The notes: generated by a model from the sequence alone, not told the origin. A DNA stretch of 32,465 nucleotides from Spirochaetota bacterium (GCA_030673105.1 DAOVJS010000008.1:1-32465), one strand, 5' to 3'; shown: positions 15,158 to 24,252, counted from the first letter of the stretch. Made by a program: numbers and translations.

Positions 15158-17137
15158 TTAAACTTCCTGTTTTTTTGGATTCTCTCTCCTCTTTCCAATC
15201 GCATAATTTTTAGCGACTGTAAGAGCCCGCAGTACATCTTCTTTTTCTTCCCTGCTCATATCATTATGAATTATAATGCTCTTTAAAACAAGGCCCTCTT
15301 CCACCTGTTTCAAATACCTCTTATAGGATTCTTTTTCTCCCCTGACATGGAGAACCTGATAATTTTTTATCGGATAATGTATACCTTTAACCATGATTTC
15401 ACCGTTGTACTTGCATTCAATTTCATCGGAAATAAGCGAATGTGTTTCATAGCTTAACAGGATTCCATCAACAGGGGCGGCTGCCTCAAGCCTCTGGGCC
15501 AGGTTTACCTGGCTTCCGATAATTGTATAATCCATTCTGTTTTCTGAGCCGAAGTTGCCTACTGTGCAGTAGCCGGTGTTGATACCCATGCGGACATGAA
15601 ACTCATTGGTGTAGCCTTTTTCACTCCACTCCTCTCTGAGCTCTACCAGCCTTCTCTTCATTTCAAGCGCCATTTTCACTGCCCGGAAGGCGTGTGTTTT
15701 GTCGTCAATAAACTCAGGATCACCAAAGAATATCATTATCGCATCGCCTACAAACTTGTCGATTGTGCCTCCGTATTTAAGCGCGATCTTGGCCATTTCA
15801 TCCAGATAATTATTCAAAACTTCGGACAGTGCTTCGGCTTCCATACTGTCTGTTGTAGAAGTAAAGTCTTTTATATCGGAAAAGAAAATTGTAAGTTTCT
15901 TGCGTTCATGCGTGACTTCGACTGTTCTATCACCCCCGCTTATTGACTCATATAACTGCGGTGACAGGTATTTTCTCATCTTATTAAGCAAACCTACTAT
16001 CTGTTCGGTCCTTTCCTTAACAGTCGATTCAAGATTGACATTCATTTCCTGGATTGTTGATATCTTTTCTTTCAACACAATTCTCATGCTGTTAAAGGCA
16101 TCACTCAATGTGCCGATCTCATCCTTTAAATTCACGACAATTTCGTAAGAAAGATCTCCATTACGGATTTTATTTGCTCCGTATACCAGCTTATTGATCG
16201 GATTGACAATATTCCGGGAGATCATATAAGCACCGAAAAATGAAATCACAATAAGAACAATCATAATTGCGGCGACTGCTATCACGGCATTTACAAAGGA
16301 CATGATATATGTATCAGCGCTTACATAGATCCCGAGAGCCCCGACCGGCCGGTTCTTCCAGTCATACAGGGTCGAGTACCGCGCAAAGTTACCGCCAAAC
16401 CACATTCTGGATATTTTATATAATTGTTCTCCGGACATCAGTATCGAAGAAATATCTGTGGAAAGCTCAAAACTGCCGACCATACTCACCGGAACAGTAT
16501 CCAGGAAAATTCCTGCCTGAACGGCCAGAAGATCCCTGATACCTGATACAATTTCATTTCTTTCGTTGAGGACATAACGGATAAGAAGGGCCCCGATTAA
16601 CCGATTGTTCCTGTTGAGCGGAACAGCGCTTGAAATTGATAGTAAATCCTCACCGGTGTTACCTGATATTCTTTCGGTTGTTGTAACAATTTTGCCGGCT
16701 ATTGCCTGCTGCACAAGCTCGCCACTTGCCAGATTTAAATCATCATTATTAAGGACTATCAGTGAACGCGATAATCCAACACTTGATAAAACGTTTCCGT
16801 CTGAATTATAGACAGTTATATGGAACATCTGTTCTCTTTCAACAACTTCCTGCAGGTATTGCGATATCCTGTTAGGAATATCAAGGTCGACAAAGATGGT
16901 CAGGGCCTTTGAATTTGCCTGGCTCAGTGCAAAATATTCTACTTCATTCATCTTGTTCTTATAAATAAGTTCAGCTACTTTCTGGCTGCTGTTCATAGTT
17001 TCCACAGCTTTTACCTTAACTACACGGAAGAAATAAATCAGAGAAAAAACGGTAATTAAGAAGATTGAAACAGTAGCTGTCAATACAAGAGCCAGCTGAA
17101 GTTTCTTACGTAACAGTGATTTTTTCCTTTTTCCCAT
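15158..17137 (-). CDS. Membrane adenylate cyclase with extracytoplasmic sensor and HAMP domain (class III)
   Basis: The 659-residue protein has a transmembrane helix at about 13-37, an extracytoplasmic sensor (40-278, Cache-like pattern with FHITVYNSDGNVLSSVG), a second helix at 281-305, HAMP (306-358, NPINKLVYGANKIRNGDLSYEI), a coiled linker, then the class III cyclase (about 412-590). Catalytic residues are complete: metal Asp421 (FFSDIKDFT) and Asp465 (FVGDAIM), adenine-selecting Lys461 and Asp536 (MDYTIIG), and transition-state Asn545 and Arg549 (VNLAQRLE). The Lys/Asp pair points to ATP, so cAMP is the predicted product. It follows the ligase gene by 125 bases on the same strand. The head protein of the block carries two cNMP-binding domains, a plausible target. 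Confidence 0.93.
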   Translation of the reverse strand: MGKRKKSLLRKKLQLALVLTATVSIFLITVFSLIYFFRVVKVKAVETMNSSQKVAELIYKNKMNEVEYFALSQANSKALTIFVDLDIPNRISQYLQEVVEREQMFHITVYNSDGNVLSSVGLSRSLIVLNNDDLNLASGELVQQAIAGKIVTTTERISGNTGEDLLSISSAVPLNRNNRLIGALLIRYVLNERNEIVSGIRDLLAVQAGIFLDTVPVSMVGSFELSTDISSILMSGEQLYKISRMWFGGNFARYSTLYDWKNRPVGALGIYVSADTYIMSFVNAVIAVAAIMIVLIVISFFGAYMISRNIVNPINKLVYGANKIRNGDLSYEIVVNLKDEIGTLSDAFNSMRIVLKEKISTIQEMNVNLESTVKERTEQIVGLLNKMRKYLSPQLYESISGGDRTVEVTHERKKLTIFFSDIKDFTSTTDSMEAEALSEVLNNYLDEMAKIALKYGGTIDKFVGDAIMIFFGDPEFIDDKTHAFRAVKMALEMKRRLVELREEWSEKGYTNEFHVRMGINTGYCTVGNFGSENRMDYTIIGSQVNLAQRLEAAAPVDGILLSYETHSLISDEIECKYNGEIMVKGIHYPIKNYQVLHVRGEKESYKRYLKQVEEGLVLKSIIIHNDMSREEKEDVLRALTVAKNYAIGKRRENPKKQEV

Positions 17138-17175
17138 AAGCTAACCTCGCGGTATAGGAGACGGGCTCCGGATTT

Positions 17176-17274
17176 TTCCTGCTTAAAAATTATTCATAAG
17201 TTTATGCAATCATACATTTGAACAAGTCACGAAGAAACAAATGACTTCTTCCTGCTAAAAATTTATTCAAAAGT
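17176..17274. repeat. Imperfect duplication of the ligase-gene 3' end
   Basis: Bases 17249-17274, which span the end of the ligase coding sequence and its flank, match 17176-17201 at 23 of 26 positions without gaps. On the minus strand both read ACTT(A/T)TGAATAA and then AGCAGGAA. The second copy sits in the ligase-cyclase gap and looks like a relic of a duplicated ligase tail. Confidence 0.7.
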
Positions 17275-18345
17275 GTAGCTAATCAATCTTTTAAACAGCT
17301 CCGGCACTGTTACACCTGTTTCTTCCCACATACGGTGAAACAGGCTGTTTCCACCCAGGCCGGGTATTGTATTTGCTTCATTCACATAGATCTTACCATC
17401 TTCAATAAAGGAATCTATTCTGGCCATACCTGATAGACCGAGAATTGTGTATACCTTTAGAGCAGTCTGCTGAAGTTGACCTGTCAGTTCCGGACTAAGG
17501 GGGGCTGGAATAATATCCTCTACTGCATCGGGTCCGTATTTGGCAGGGTAGTCAAAAAAATCATTCCAGAGGCTTATCTCGGCAGGAACGCTGACTTCCG
17601 GGTGTGAATTTCCTATAACTGCGACAGAGTATTCCCTCCCGCTAATTGCCCGCTCACATATCAGTTTACTGTCATACACGGCGGCATTGTTTACAGCGGA
17701 AATAAGATCATCTCTATTATCCGCCCGTGAAATGCCTATAGATGAGCCGAGTCTAGCGGGTTTAATAAAACAGGGATAACCGATTTCTCCTTCTATTTGT
17801 CTCAGAAAATCCTGATTTTCATTTTTCCATTGAGGGATAGAAAAGCTCAGGTATTCCAGAACTTTTATTCCGTGGGCCCCGCAAATAGTTTTTGTAACCG
17901 CCTTATCCATAGCCATGGCTGATCCCGCGACTCCGCATCCGATATAGGGAATATTCAGGAATTCCAGGGCACCCTGTATACTGCCGTCCTCTCCGCCGGG
18001 ACCGTGAAAAACAGGAAAGACAACATCATATTGACCGGATATAAGAATATTGAACAGTTTCCCGATATCAGGCGGTTTTTTACATATCAATTCTTCGGTA
18101 AGGATATCTGTATAAGCCCCTTCCGGGAGTATGCCTTCTTCTATCAGAGCTCCTGCCTTTTCAATCAATGAGTCCAGGCCAGCCGGCCTGTTTTGCCGGT
18201 CAAGATAGTATCCGTAGCTTTTAAAACCTGCCTGAATCAGCGATTTCAGCGCGAAAAGGGCCGATTTAACAGATATATCATGTTCAGGTGATATCCCCCC
18301 GAAAAGAACACACACTCTTTCTATTAGCTGCGCCTTATCCTTCAT
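17263..18345 (-). CDS. ddl: D-alanine--D-alanine ligase-type ATP-grasp enzyme
   Basis: The 360-residue protein carries the ligase signatures: CVLFGGISPEHDISVKSA near residue 12, FHGPGGEDGSIQGALEFL, GSAMAMDKAVTK, FIKPARLGSSIGIS, SGREYSVAVIG, the DYPAKYGPDAVEDIIPAPL loop and IYVNEANTIPGLGGNS with the metal-binding Glu and Asn. The loop tyrosines favour a D-Ala-D-Ala type enzyme over VanA-like D-Ala-D-Lac ligases, but D-Ala-D-Ser or another D-amino acid is possible. It normally makes the peptidoglycan stem dipeptide. Here it lies not with mur genes but behind a sensor-MFS transporter, overlapping it by 11 bases, and in the same block as an amino-acid racemase. It may be a second, specialised ligase. 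Confidence 0.88.
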   Translation of the reverse strand: MKDKAQLIERVCVLFGGISPEHDISVKSALFALKSLIQAGFKSYGYYLDRQNRPAGLDSLIEKAGALIEEGILPEGAYTDILTEELICKKPPDIGKLFNILISGQYDVVFPVFHGPGGEDGSIQGALEFLNIPYIGCGVAGSAMAMDKAVTKTICGAHGIKVLEYLSFSIPQWKNENQDFLRQIEGEIGYPCFIKPARLGSSIGISRADNRDDLISAVNNAAVYDSKLICERAISGREYSVAVIGNSHPEVSVPAEISLWNDFFDYPAKYGPDAVEDIIPAPLSPELTGQLQQTALKVYTILGLSGMARIDSFIEDGKIYVNEANTIPGLGGNSLFHRMWEETGVTVPELFKRLISYTFE

Positions 18346-20800
18346 CGGCTAAAACCTTTTCCGTTTTATTGTATCGAATATTCTTAGCTATAAGGGCAAA
18401 AAGTATGACTCCGCCGATCGTGAAAACACCAATAAAACCAATACTTGTGGAGAAACCTAATGCGGCGATTAAAACACCCGCAATAATCGGTACAGCAATA
18501 GCAATCATCTTTTCATAGGTGGCATATATACTCATCAGCTTTGTTTCTCCCATTTCCCTCGCTTCTTTTGTTGAAATAATATAGGCTTCATTTACAGAAC
18601 TGACTATCATGCTCCCGATACCCATTGCCAGTATAGTCATTATCATCAGTATTACATTGTCATAGAGGAAAAAGACCAGAAGGAATACACCGGTTATAAG
18701 ATTTCCAATTATTATAAAAAGTTTATTATTTTTAATCCTGTCCGAAGCACGGCTCAAAAGAGGCGTGCTGAGGGCTATTAATCCATATAGGGTAAGTATT
18801 CGTCCTATATTCGACTGGGAGATTTCCATTGTATTCATGTGCAGAGGGAAGACATATTGAAAGAGCCCGATATAGGCCAGCTGAATTGGAATAGTGGTAA
18901 AAAGCAGGTGTGCCACCAGTGTCCGGTCTTTAAAAATATGGAAAAAGGACTTAAGCCCTATTTTTTTAGTCTGCGGTGCCGGGCCTTTATATTCCGCTTG
19001 AAAATATGAAAGCACAAACAGCCCCAGTAAAACAGCGAATCCTGCGGCAACAAAGAACCCCATTCTGTAGCCCAGTCGGTTTACAAGAACACCTCCTATG
19101 GAAATAGCGCAAATGGATGCTGCCGCGAAGCCGCCCAGCCAGCTGCCGAAACCGCTCGTCCTGTTGCCCGGATCGGTAAATCTGATAATCATATTGGTAC
19201 TGTTTATTATTCCCGCTCCATACCCTAATCCTGCTACAAGCCTGGCGATAATAAGCAGTACCATGTTATTCGAAAATGCTGATAACATGGTCCCTCCGCC
19301 AAACAGTACGAGCGACAGAAGAAATATATTGCGGATTGAAAACCTGTTTGAAATAAATCCGATGACAGGGATAATAATCGCCGCCCCTATCATATAACTT
19401 GATATCGGAAGACTGAGAATGGTGTCTTTTGCCAGATTCATCAAGCTGAAATGAGAAACCTCGAAGACTTCTTTTATAAATATAGGTAGAAATGAAAGGG
19501 GAACAAGTGTGGCGAAGAAAAACAGGAAAGATGTTACTCTTATAATCTGAAGTTTCCGGCCGCTGTCGGCTTCTATCAGTTCGATCTGTTTCTTTCCGGG
19601 AGCTTCGGTGGGCAGGATAATTGAAAGAATGCGCAGCAGCTCGATGCTGAATATCATGGCCACGACTATAATGGTTAATGCGTCGAAGAGAATATCATTA
19701 AGCCGCTTCTGTATCAGCTTCGTGTTAATAAAGACTGCCAGGTAGCCCTTTACGGCTCTTCTGCTTTTAAGGGGAATTATTCTTTTTATATCAGTACTGT
19801 CAAGCTTAACCTGATAACCTTCAATATCCGCGGACGAGCTTTCAAGTATGCTGCTAGCGTGATAAATATCATCTTCAAGATTGGCCCGGTATAAGGCTCT
19901 CCCGTCCGGATCCGTTATTGTTATTTCAACAGCCTGGGGATTATTCTCAAGCCGCCCGACAAGTAATTTTTCCGCCTTTTTCAGATTGTCAACAGGTATA
20001 TCCCAGTCAAGAATGTATTCCATGTCATTCTTAATCGCTTTTGAAAGAGTATCAACATTGGCATTAAAAATCCGGATGTACGCTTTTCTATAGTAGTTGT
20101 TGTTCATGTAAGTAAATATAAGCTGTGAAATAACCAGAATAAAAATGATAACAATAGTACTCTTGACCTGGGGTTTTAAACCCTTTTCCCTCTCTTTATG
20201 GAAGAGTCCGATAACTATCTGAAGAATAATCATTACCAGAATGGCGGAAATTAAAATAGCAGTGAAATAGAAAAGGTTATCCTTTATAATTGTTTTAACT
20301 TTATCAGAAATGACAGTAGTGTTAAACTGAAGATGTACAGTACCCACCCACCTCTGCTGGTTATAGTATATAGGCAGGGAAATAAAAGCGGCTCCCCTGT
20401 AAACGCTTACCTCACTCAGATAAAGCTGGTCCTGGTCAGGATTTTCAACAAATACAGGAAATTCATCGGATCCTACTATGTGCCCGACTGTCTGGCTGTC
20501 GGTGCTGTAGATAATTTTTCTGTCCGGAAAGGTGACATACAATTCTTCTATGTTTTCATTTTCAGTCATAATATTGGAAAAGATTGTATCCATTCCGCTG
20601 AAAAGAGATATGGGTTTACCAAAGTTTACCCCGGTTTCTATTTCACGTTTCAGGTCTCTGGCGATTATTCTGAAATTGGATATAAGGGTGTCTCTGTAAG
20701 TTTTTTCGAAGGATGAAATCGCCAGGATCGCGTTCAATGCCTGGGCGACAACAAGTACGATGACTGAAGCGATAATCGCGTTCCTTATTCTTTTATTCAT
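18335..20800 (-). CDS. MFS transporter fused to N-terminal extracytoplasmic sensor domains
   Basis: This 821-residue protein is about twice the usual MFS length. In order: TM helix (9-30), a first extracytoplasmic domain (31-170, with ENIEELYVTFPDRKIIYSTDS and AAFISLPIYYNQQRWVGTVHLQF, PDC/Cache-like), TM helices (about 173-196 and 213-231), a second similar domain (232-365, EITITDPDGRALYRANLED), a TM helix (about 370-392), then a full 12-helix MFS unit (about 425-805; LLIIARLVAGLGYGAGII and FTDPGNRTSGFGSWLGG). No cytoplasmic signalling domain is present. The start overlaps the lipoprotein stop by four bases, so the two are coupled. A ligand sensed outside, perhaps handed over by the lipoprotein, could gate transport. 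Substrate and direction are unknown. Confidence 0.88.
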   Translation of the reverse strand: MNKRIRNAIIASVIVLVVAQALNAILAISSFEKTYRDTLISNFRIIARDLKREIETGVNFGKPISLFSGMDTIFSNIMTENENIEELYVTFPDRKIIYSTDSQTVGHIVGSDEFPVFVENPDQDQLYLSEVSVYRGAAFISLPIYYNQQRWVGTVHLQFNTTVISDKVKTIIKDNLFYFTAILISAILVMIILQIVIGLFHKEREKGLKPQVKSTIVIIFILVISQLIFTYMNNNYYRKAYIRIFNANVDTLSKAIKNDMEYILDWDIPVDNLKKAEKLLVGRLENNPQAVEITITDPDGRALYRANLEDDIYHASSILESSSADIEGYQVKLDSTDIKRIIPLKSRRAVKGYLAVFINTKLIQKRLNDILFDALTIIVVAMIFSIELLRILSIILPTEAPGKKQIELIEADSGRKLQIIRVTSFLFFFATLVPLSFLPIFIKEVFEVSHFSLMNLAKDTILSLPISSYMIGAAIIIPVIGFISNRFSIRNIFLLSLVLFGGGTMLSAFSNNMVLLIIARLVAGLGYGAGIINSTNMIIRFTDPGNRTSGFGSWLGGFAAASICAISIGGVLVNRLGYRMGFFVAAGFAVLLGLFVLSYFQAEYKGPAPQTKKIGLKSFFHIFKDRTLVAHLLFTTIPIQLAYIGLFQYVFPLHMNTMEISQSNIGRILTLYGLIALSTPLLSRASDRIKNNKLFIIIGNLITGVFLLVFFLYDNVILMIMTILAMGIGSMIVSSVNEAYIISTKEAREMGETKLMSIYATYEKMIAIAVPIIAGVLIAALGFSTSIGFIGVFTIGGVILFALIAKNIRYNKTEKVLADEG

Positions 20801-22068
20801 TTCTGGCCCCTGAAAGGAATATTCGTGTAAATTTCATCAGAACTGGCAATAATGTCTATGGGTATATCGTATTCGATCCTGTTTGCCTCTGCCAGATTTA
20901 TGGCGATATGAGGCACATGCTCGAAAATCTGGTTAATTGAACTCGGCAGTTTTCCCCTCAGAATCTGTATGATATTTTTAGCGTTATGTATCCCTGTTGC
21001 TACTTCCTCGCTTTCTGACACACCAAAAAGCACCCCCAGCTTTACATAGGCTGAGCCTTTCATGGAGAAAGAGGGTATCTGATAGCGGTTCATGATTTCC
21101 ATGATATTCGGCAGGTTCCGGGCGCTCAAACCATTTACTATACCAAGGTAAATCGCGTCAGCCTCCCGGCACAACTCTTCCACGGCGACAAGATACCGGG
21201 TTTCACAGGCCTCTTCTCCTTCGTCAACCGGCAGAACATTCGTGTTATGGACAATCTTAAAACCTTTCTCCTGCGCGATAAGTTCAACATCGCTTACAGC
21301 CCCGTATGCACGGCCTTCATCTGTATCTTCATATATAATACCAAGGCGTTCAAATCCGACAACATCATAGAACATTCTTATCTGGCGCTTGTAACGATCC
21401 GGATCAACACGCACGGTAAGATTATCCCGTCCTGAGTCATCATAGGAGGTGATAATTTCTGAGCCAAGGGGGTCAGATATTGAATCTGCGACAACCGGAA
21501 TTCTCAGATCATCAAGCGCTGAGAAGACCTGTCCCGGGCCTGTGCCCAGCGCGATAATCAGGTCGACACTGCTGTCTTCTGATAAAAGATTCCGGAATGT
21601 CCGGGATTTCGCAGTATCTGTATCCCATTCGAGATCAAAGTATAAGTTCCGGGAAAAGGTGAGATAATCAGAATATTCGTTTTCTTCCAACATTTTTAAA
21701 ATATCTATGACTTCCCTGATCTGTCTCATATCAGGATCATAATAGAAATCAGCTTCCGCGATGTCGTCCATCCACCCGATTTCTATCAGTCCGTTTATCA
21801 TACCGACAAAGACTTCACTGTAATCGGGAAAATCCTCCCATATGCCGTAGATGACTACTGCAATATTGTGTTTCCGGTTCCCTTCCTTTAAAAATGGCTC
21901 GAGACTGAATTCCTGTAAATCGGTATGCGCCTTGTCTGTAATATCTACGGCTGTATCTCTTTTCTCTATTGGAGAAGTGACCGGGCCCTGGGTTTCCTGC
22001 TTTCCGCGCGAGCATGAAAAAATCAGCATAAGAAGAAGAGGAAATATCAATAGAAGAAGTCGTTTCAT
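20797..22068 (-). CDS. Substrate-binding lipoprotein of the ABC_sub_bind (TrpX-like) family
   Basis: The 423-residue protein has a lipoprotein signal, LLLMLIFSCSRGK, with Cys19 as the lipidated residue. The two-lobed fold pattern follows: HNIAVVIYGIWEDFPDYSEVFVGMINGL, SVDLIIALGTGPGQVFSALDDLRIPVVADSISDPLGS, VGFERLGIIYEDTDEGRAYG, and ADAIYLGIVNGLSARNLPNIMEIMNRYQIPSFSMKGSAYVKLGVLFG. Relatives bind aromatic amino acids or other small molecules for ABC importers. No ABC permease or ATPase is adjacent; instead it is translationally coupled (ATGA) to the sensor-MFS protein. It is about 90 residues longer than simple members, mainly at the N-terminal side (residues 80-150). Confidence 0.85.
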   Translation of the reverse strand: MKRLLLLIFPLLLMLIFSCSRGKQETQGPVTSPIEKRDTAVDITDKAHTDLQEFSLEPFLKEGNRKHNIAVVIYGIWEDFPDYSEVFVGMINGLIEIGWMDDIAEADFYYDPDMRQIREVIDILKMLEENEYSDYLTFSRNLYFDLEWDTDTAKSRTFRNLLSEDSSVDLIIALGTGPGQVFSALDDLRIPVVADSISDPLGSEIITSYDDSGRDNLTVRVDPDRYKRQIRMFYDVVGFERLGIIYEDTDEGRAYGAVSDVELIAQEKGFKIVHNTNVLPVDEGEEACETRYLVAVEELCREADAIYLGIVNGLSARNLPNIMEIMNRYQIPSFSMKGSAYVKLGVLFGVSESEEVATGIHNAKNIIQILRGKLPSSINQIFEHVPHIAINLAEANRIEYDIPIDIIASSDEIYTNIPFRGQK

Positions 22069-22165
22069 TTACCTGCCTCCAGTTAATACTGCTTAACAGA
22101 AATGTTAATATTCTTTATGCAGCATTGATAAAGCATTAAATATTGAACATTTACTTGCCTATTAT

Positions 22166-23215
22166 TTAAGGTTCAGCAAAACACTTTTTTATCTGCGGTG
22201 AAATATATGCCTGAGCGGCACTGTTATAGTTAAGTATAAAATCAATAGACCCTCCAACGCAATACTTTTTTTTACTTTCAGATATATCAACAACTGTATA
22301 GTCGTGGGTCGAACCGGTTATACGTACTCCGGGATCTTTTGGAATCATCCCTTCTATAGGCGATCCGAGTTTTCCAAAATCAAGAACCGCTCTTTTTTGA
22401 TAACCAGAATCTTTATTCATGGTTTTTTCACCGAATGCGTTATAACCATAAATACCCCGGCTATCCACATTCTTATCTCTAATTTCAAGGATTCCTCCTG
22501 ATAGTATGAAGGCATCATTGATTAAGCCCTGTATGGGCTTATTCTCTATAAGATTATAACCGAAAAAGATCGCCTCCCCGATCCGGATCTGGTTCACTTC
22601 ATCAGGAAGAAGGTCATTAACCAGCGCAGGATATACCGCGGTGCCGCCGAAAGAGATAAATTCAAATTCATAGCCTGTTCTACTTTTTACAGCACTAAGT
22701 GCATTCTTGAGAACAGAGGACACATCCCTGTCAGGGAGCTTGCCCATGAGGCATCCGAAATTCGCGCTCAGGCCGGCAATAGAAATGTTTGGAAGCTTTA
22801 AAGATTTCTCAACAAATTCCGGCAGCTCGCCCGGAAGTATTCCTTCCCGCAGGTCACCCAGCTCGAAAGCCAGGAATACCCTGTAATTTTTATGGTCAGC
22901 CCTTTCAGAAAGGGATTTTATAACATCCATGCTTGATGTATAAATATAATCACAGCTAATGTTACCGCTCCTGGCTTCGTTTAATCTTATTTTTAACAGG
23001 AACCGCTTGATATCTGTTGCAAGATTATTAAAATTATCAAGGCTTGAGTCAGCGATCGTGTCTACCCCGCAGCCCTTGAAGGCTTTAACGATAACAGGAT
23101 CTGAGAGGCAGATCTTTGTTACAGGGACAAGACTACATTCCCTGCTCTCGCATAAATTTTTTACTGATTTTAGATTTTTTAAAATCGATGAAATATTAAT
23201 GTTCAGAACAGACAT
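22166..23215 (-). CDS. PLP-dependent amino-acid racemase (alanine/ornithine racemase-like)
   Basis: The 349-residue protein has the alanine-racemase-type barrel. Lys34 in PVTKICLSDP is the expected PLP lysine; the sequence around it matches the Orr/YhfX branch (ornithine racemase-like) better than the canonical Alr pattern. Other features are GLSANFGCLMG, FISFGGTAVYPAL, IRIGEAIFFGYNL and the end region VRITGSTHDYTVVDIS. Such enzymes interconvert L and D amino acids in the cytosol; substrate is not readable. The start lies one base after the stop of the methyltransferase, so they are coupled. A D-Ala-D-Ala-type ligase is encoded two genes further downstream on the same strand. Confidence 0.85.
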   Translation of the reverse strand: MSVLNINISSILKNLKSVKNLCESRECSLVPVTKICLSDPVIVKAFKGCGVDTIADSSLDNFNNLATDIKRFLLKIRLNEARSGNISCDYIYTSSMDVIKSLSERADHKNYRVFLAFELGDLREGILPGELPEFVEKSLKLPNISIAGLSANFGCLMGKLPDRDVSSVLKNALSAVKSRTGYEFEFISFGGTAVYPALVNDLLPDEVNQIRIGEAIFFGYNLIENKPIQGLINDAFILSGGILEIRDKNVDSRGIYGYNAFGEKTMNKDSGYQKRAVLDFGKLGSPIEGMIPKDPGVRITGSTHDYTVVDISESKKKYCVGGSIDFILNYNSAAQAYISPQIKKCFAEP

Positions 23216-23216
23216 G

Positions 23217-24026
23217 TCAGTTCCCTTTTCTGGCAGTTACAATAATCATCCCGTCTCTTATAGCAGCGTCATGGGGTGTGCCGTTATAATCCGAGTAGAG
23301 GCCGGTTACTTCAAGCCCCGCACGGGCAAACAGGTGTATCAGCTCAAAGGAAAAGAAGTACCGCATGGAGAAACGGTGTACCAGGCGTTCCTTTTTACCA
23401 TTCCTGTGCGTCACATAGAATATAGAATCCTTGACTTCAACCTGCCGGGTATAATCCCGTTCAACGTAACAGAATCTGCGGTACACTTTCCTGCCATCGG
23501 GCATTGTAAACTCAGGGGTAATATCAAATTCCTTGAATGCACCTGTATCCTCAAGGGCCTGGACTGATTCATTGAACACTGTCATGAAAAACGTTCCGCC
23601 GGGCTCTAAATGTCTGTTAACCGATTCAAGGCAGGATAGCTGGTCCTCTACCTCTGTTAGATAGGTAAATGAGCTGTAAGGGATGGTTACAAGGGGAAAA
23701 GTCCTGTTTATATTAAAATCCCGCATGTCTCTTTCAAGCAGGGTTATCCGTGACCTCACCACCTCTTTTTCTTTCTCTATCTGTTTCCGGCAAAGATTCA
23801 GCATTCGTGAAGAGATGTCCAGGCCGATGATTTCTATTCCGGCTTTTGCTAACGGTATTATCGTCCTTCCCGTGCCGGTGGCGAGCTCCAGTACGGGGCC
23901 ACCTGACTGTTTCGCGAGATTAATATAATAATCAATATCATCTGCGTATGGCAGAATATAATCATAGTATTCTGCCACAAAATCGTGTTCTATATATCCG
24001 CCTGAAATATCTGTAATTTCTTCCAT
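23217..24026 (-). CDS. Class I SAM-dependent methyltransferase (paralogue A)
   Basis: The 269-residue protein has SAM-binding motif I VLELATGTGR (45-54), the acidic ribose contact in GLDIS (Asp70), and post-motif FPLVTIPYSSFTYL with LESVNRHLEPGGTFFMTVFN. The C-terminal half (ITPEFTMPDGRKVYRRFCYVERDYTRQVEVKDSIFYVTH) is shared with the paralogue at 25483-26298. The substrate is unknown; small-molecule methyltransferases of this kind often modify amines, acids or sugars. The ATG at 24026 has AGGAAAAA upstream and a very good promoter at 24052-24081. It is coupled to the racemase by a one-base gap, suggesting a shared pathway. Confidence 0.85.
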   Translation of the reverse strand: MEEITDISGGYIEHDFVAEYYDYILPYADDIDYYINLAKQSGGPVLELATGTGRTIIPLAKAGIEIIGLDISSRMLNLCRKQIEKEKEVVRSRITLLERDMRDFNINRTFPLVTIPYSSFTYLTEVEDQLSCLESVNRHLEPGGTFFMTVFNESVQALEDTGAFKEFDITPEFTMPDGRKVYRRFCYVERDYTRQVEVKDSIFYVTHRNGKKERLVHRFSMRYFFSFELIHLFARAGLEVTGLYSDYNGTPHDAAIRDGMIIVTARKGN

Positions 24027-24049
24027 TTTTTCCTGATACTATCTTTCCG
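24013..24049. repeat. Duplicated methyltransferase start region, copy at paralogue A
   Basis: This 37-base stretch covers the upstream flank, ATG and first codons (MEEIT) of paralogue A. It recurs with only two single-base indels and very few substitutions at 25456-25492, immediately after the end of paralogue B. Confidence 0.9.
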
Positions 24050-24051
24050 TT

Positions 24052-24081
24052 ATTGTACTTTCTTTCAGGTGAAGATGTCAA
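24052..24081 (-). promoter_or_regulatory. Promoter of the methyltransferase A / racemase unit
   Basis: On the minus strand TTGACA (24076-24081) and TACAAT (24052-24057) are separated by 18 bases, with transcription starting about 20 bases upstream of the methyltransferase ATG. It is one of the best sigma-70 matches in the window. It implies that genes from here down can be expressed independently of the aldolase. Confidence 0.7.
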
Positions 24082-24252
24082 TCCATATAAGTGATACAGG
24101 TAAAACTTTGTAATGACATCACGGATCCATTTTGAGAGTACTCTTATTTGGAGTTTATTGAGAACAAAGATTCAGGTACAGTTGGACATTAAATACAGCA
24201 GCTAAAATAACGGTATTACATAACGGCAATGTCGTTTATATAAGATCCGTTT
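24082..24252. other. Spacer between aldolase and methyltransferase A
   Basis: The 226-base interval between the two genes contains the duplicated methyltransferase start region and promoter at its left end. The remainder (about 170 bases) has no coding frame I can support and no clear terminator with a U run; AACGG repeats occur near 24210-24235. Confidence 0.5.

Noticed and set aside
22959-23567. A 202-codon plus-strand frame across the racemase/methyltransferase junction
   Set aside because: It is antisense to two well-supported genes and shows no recognisable motif.
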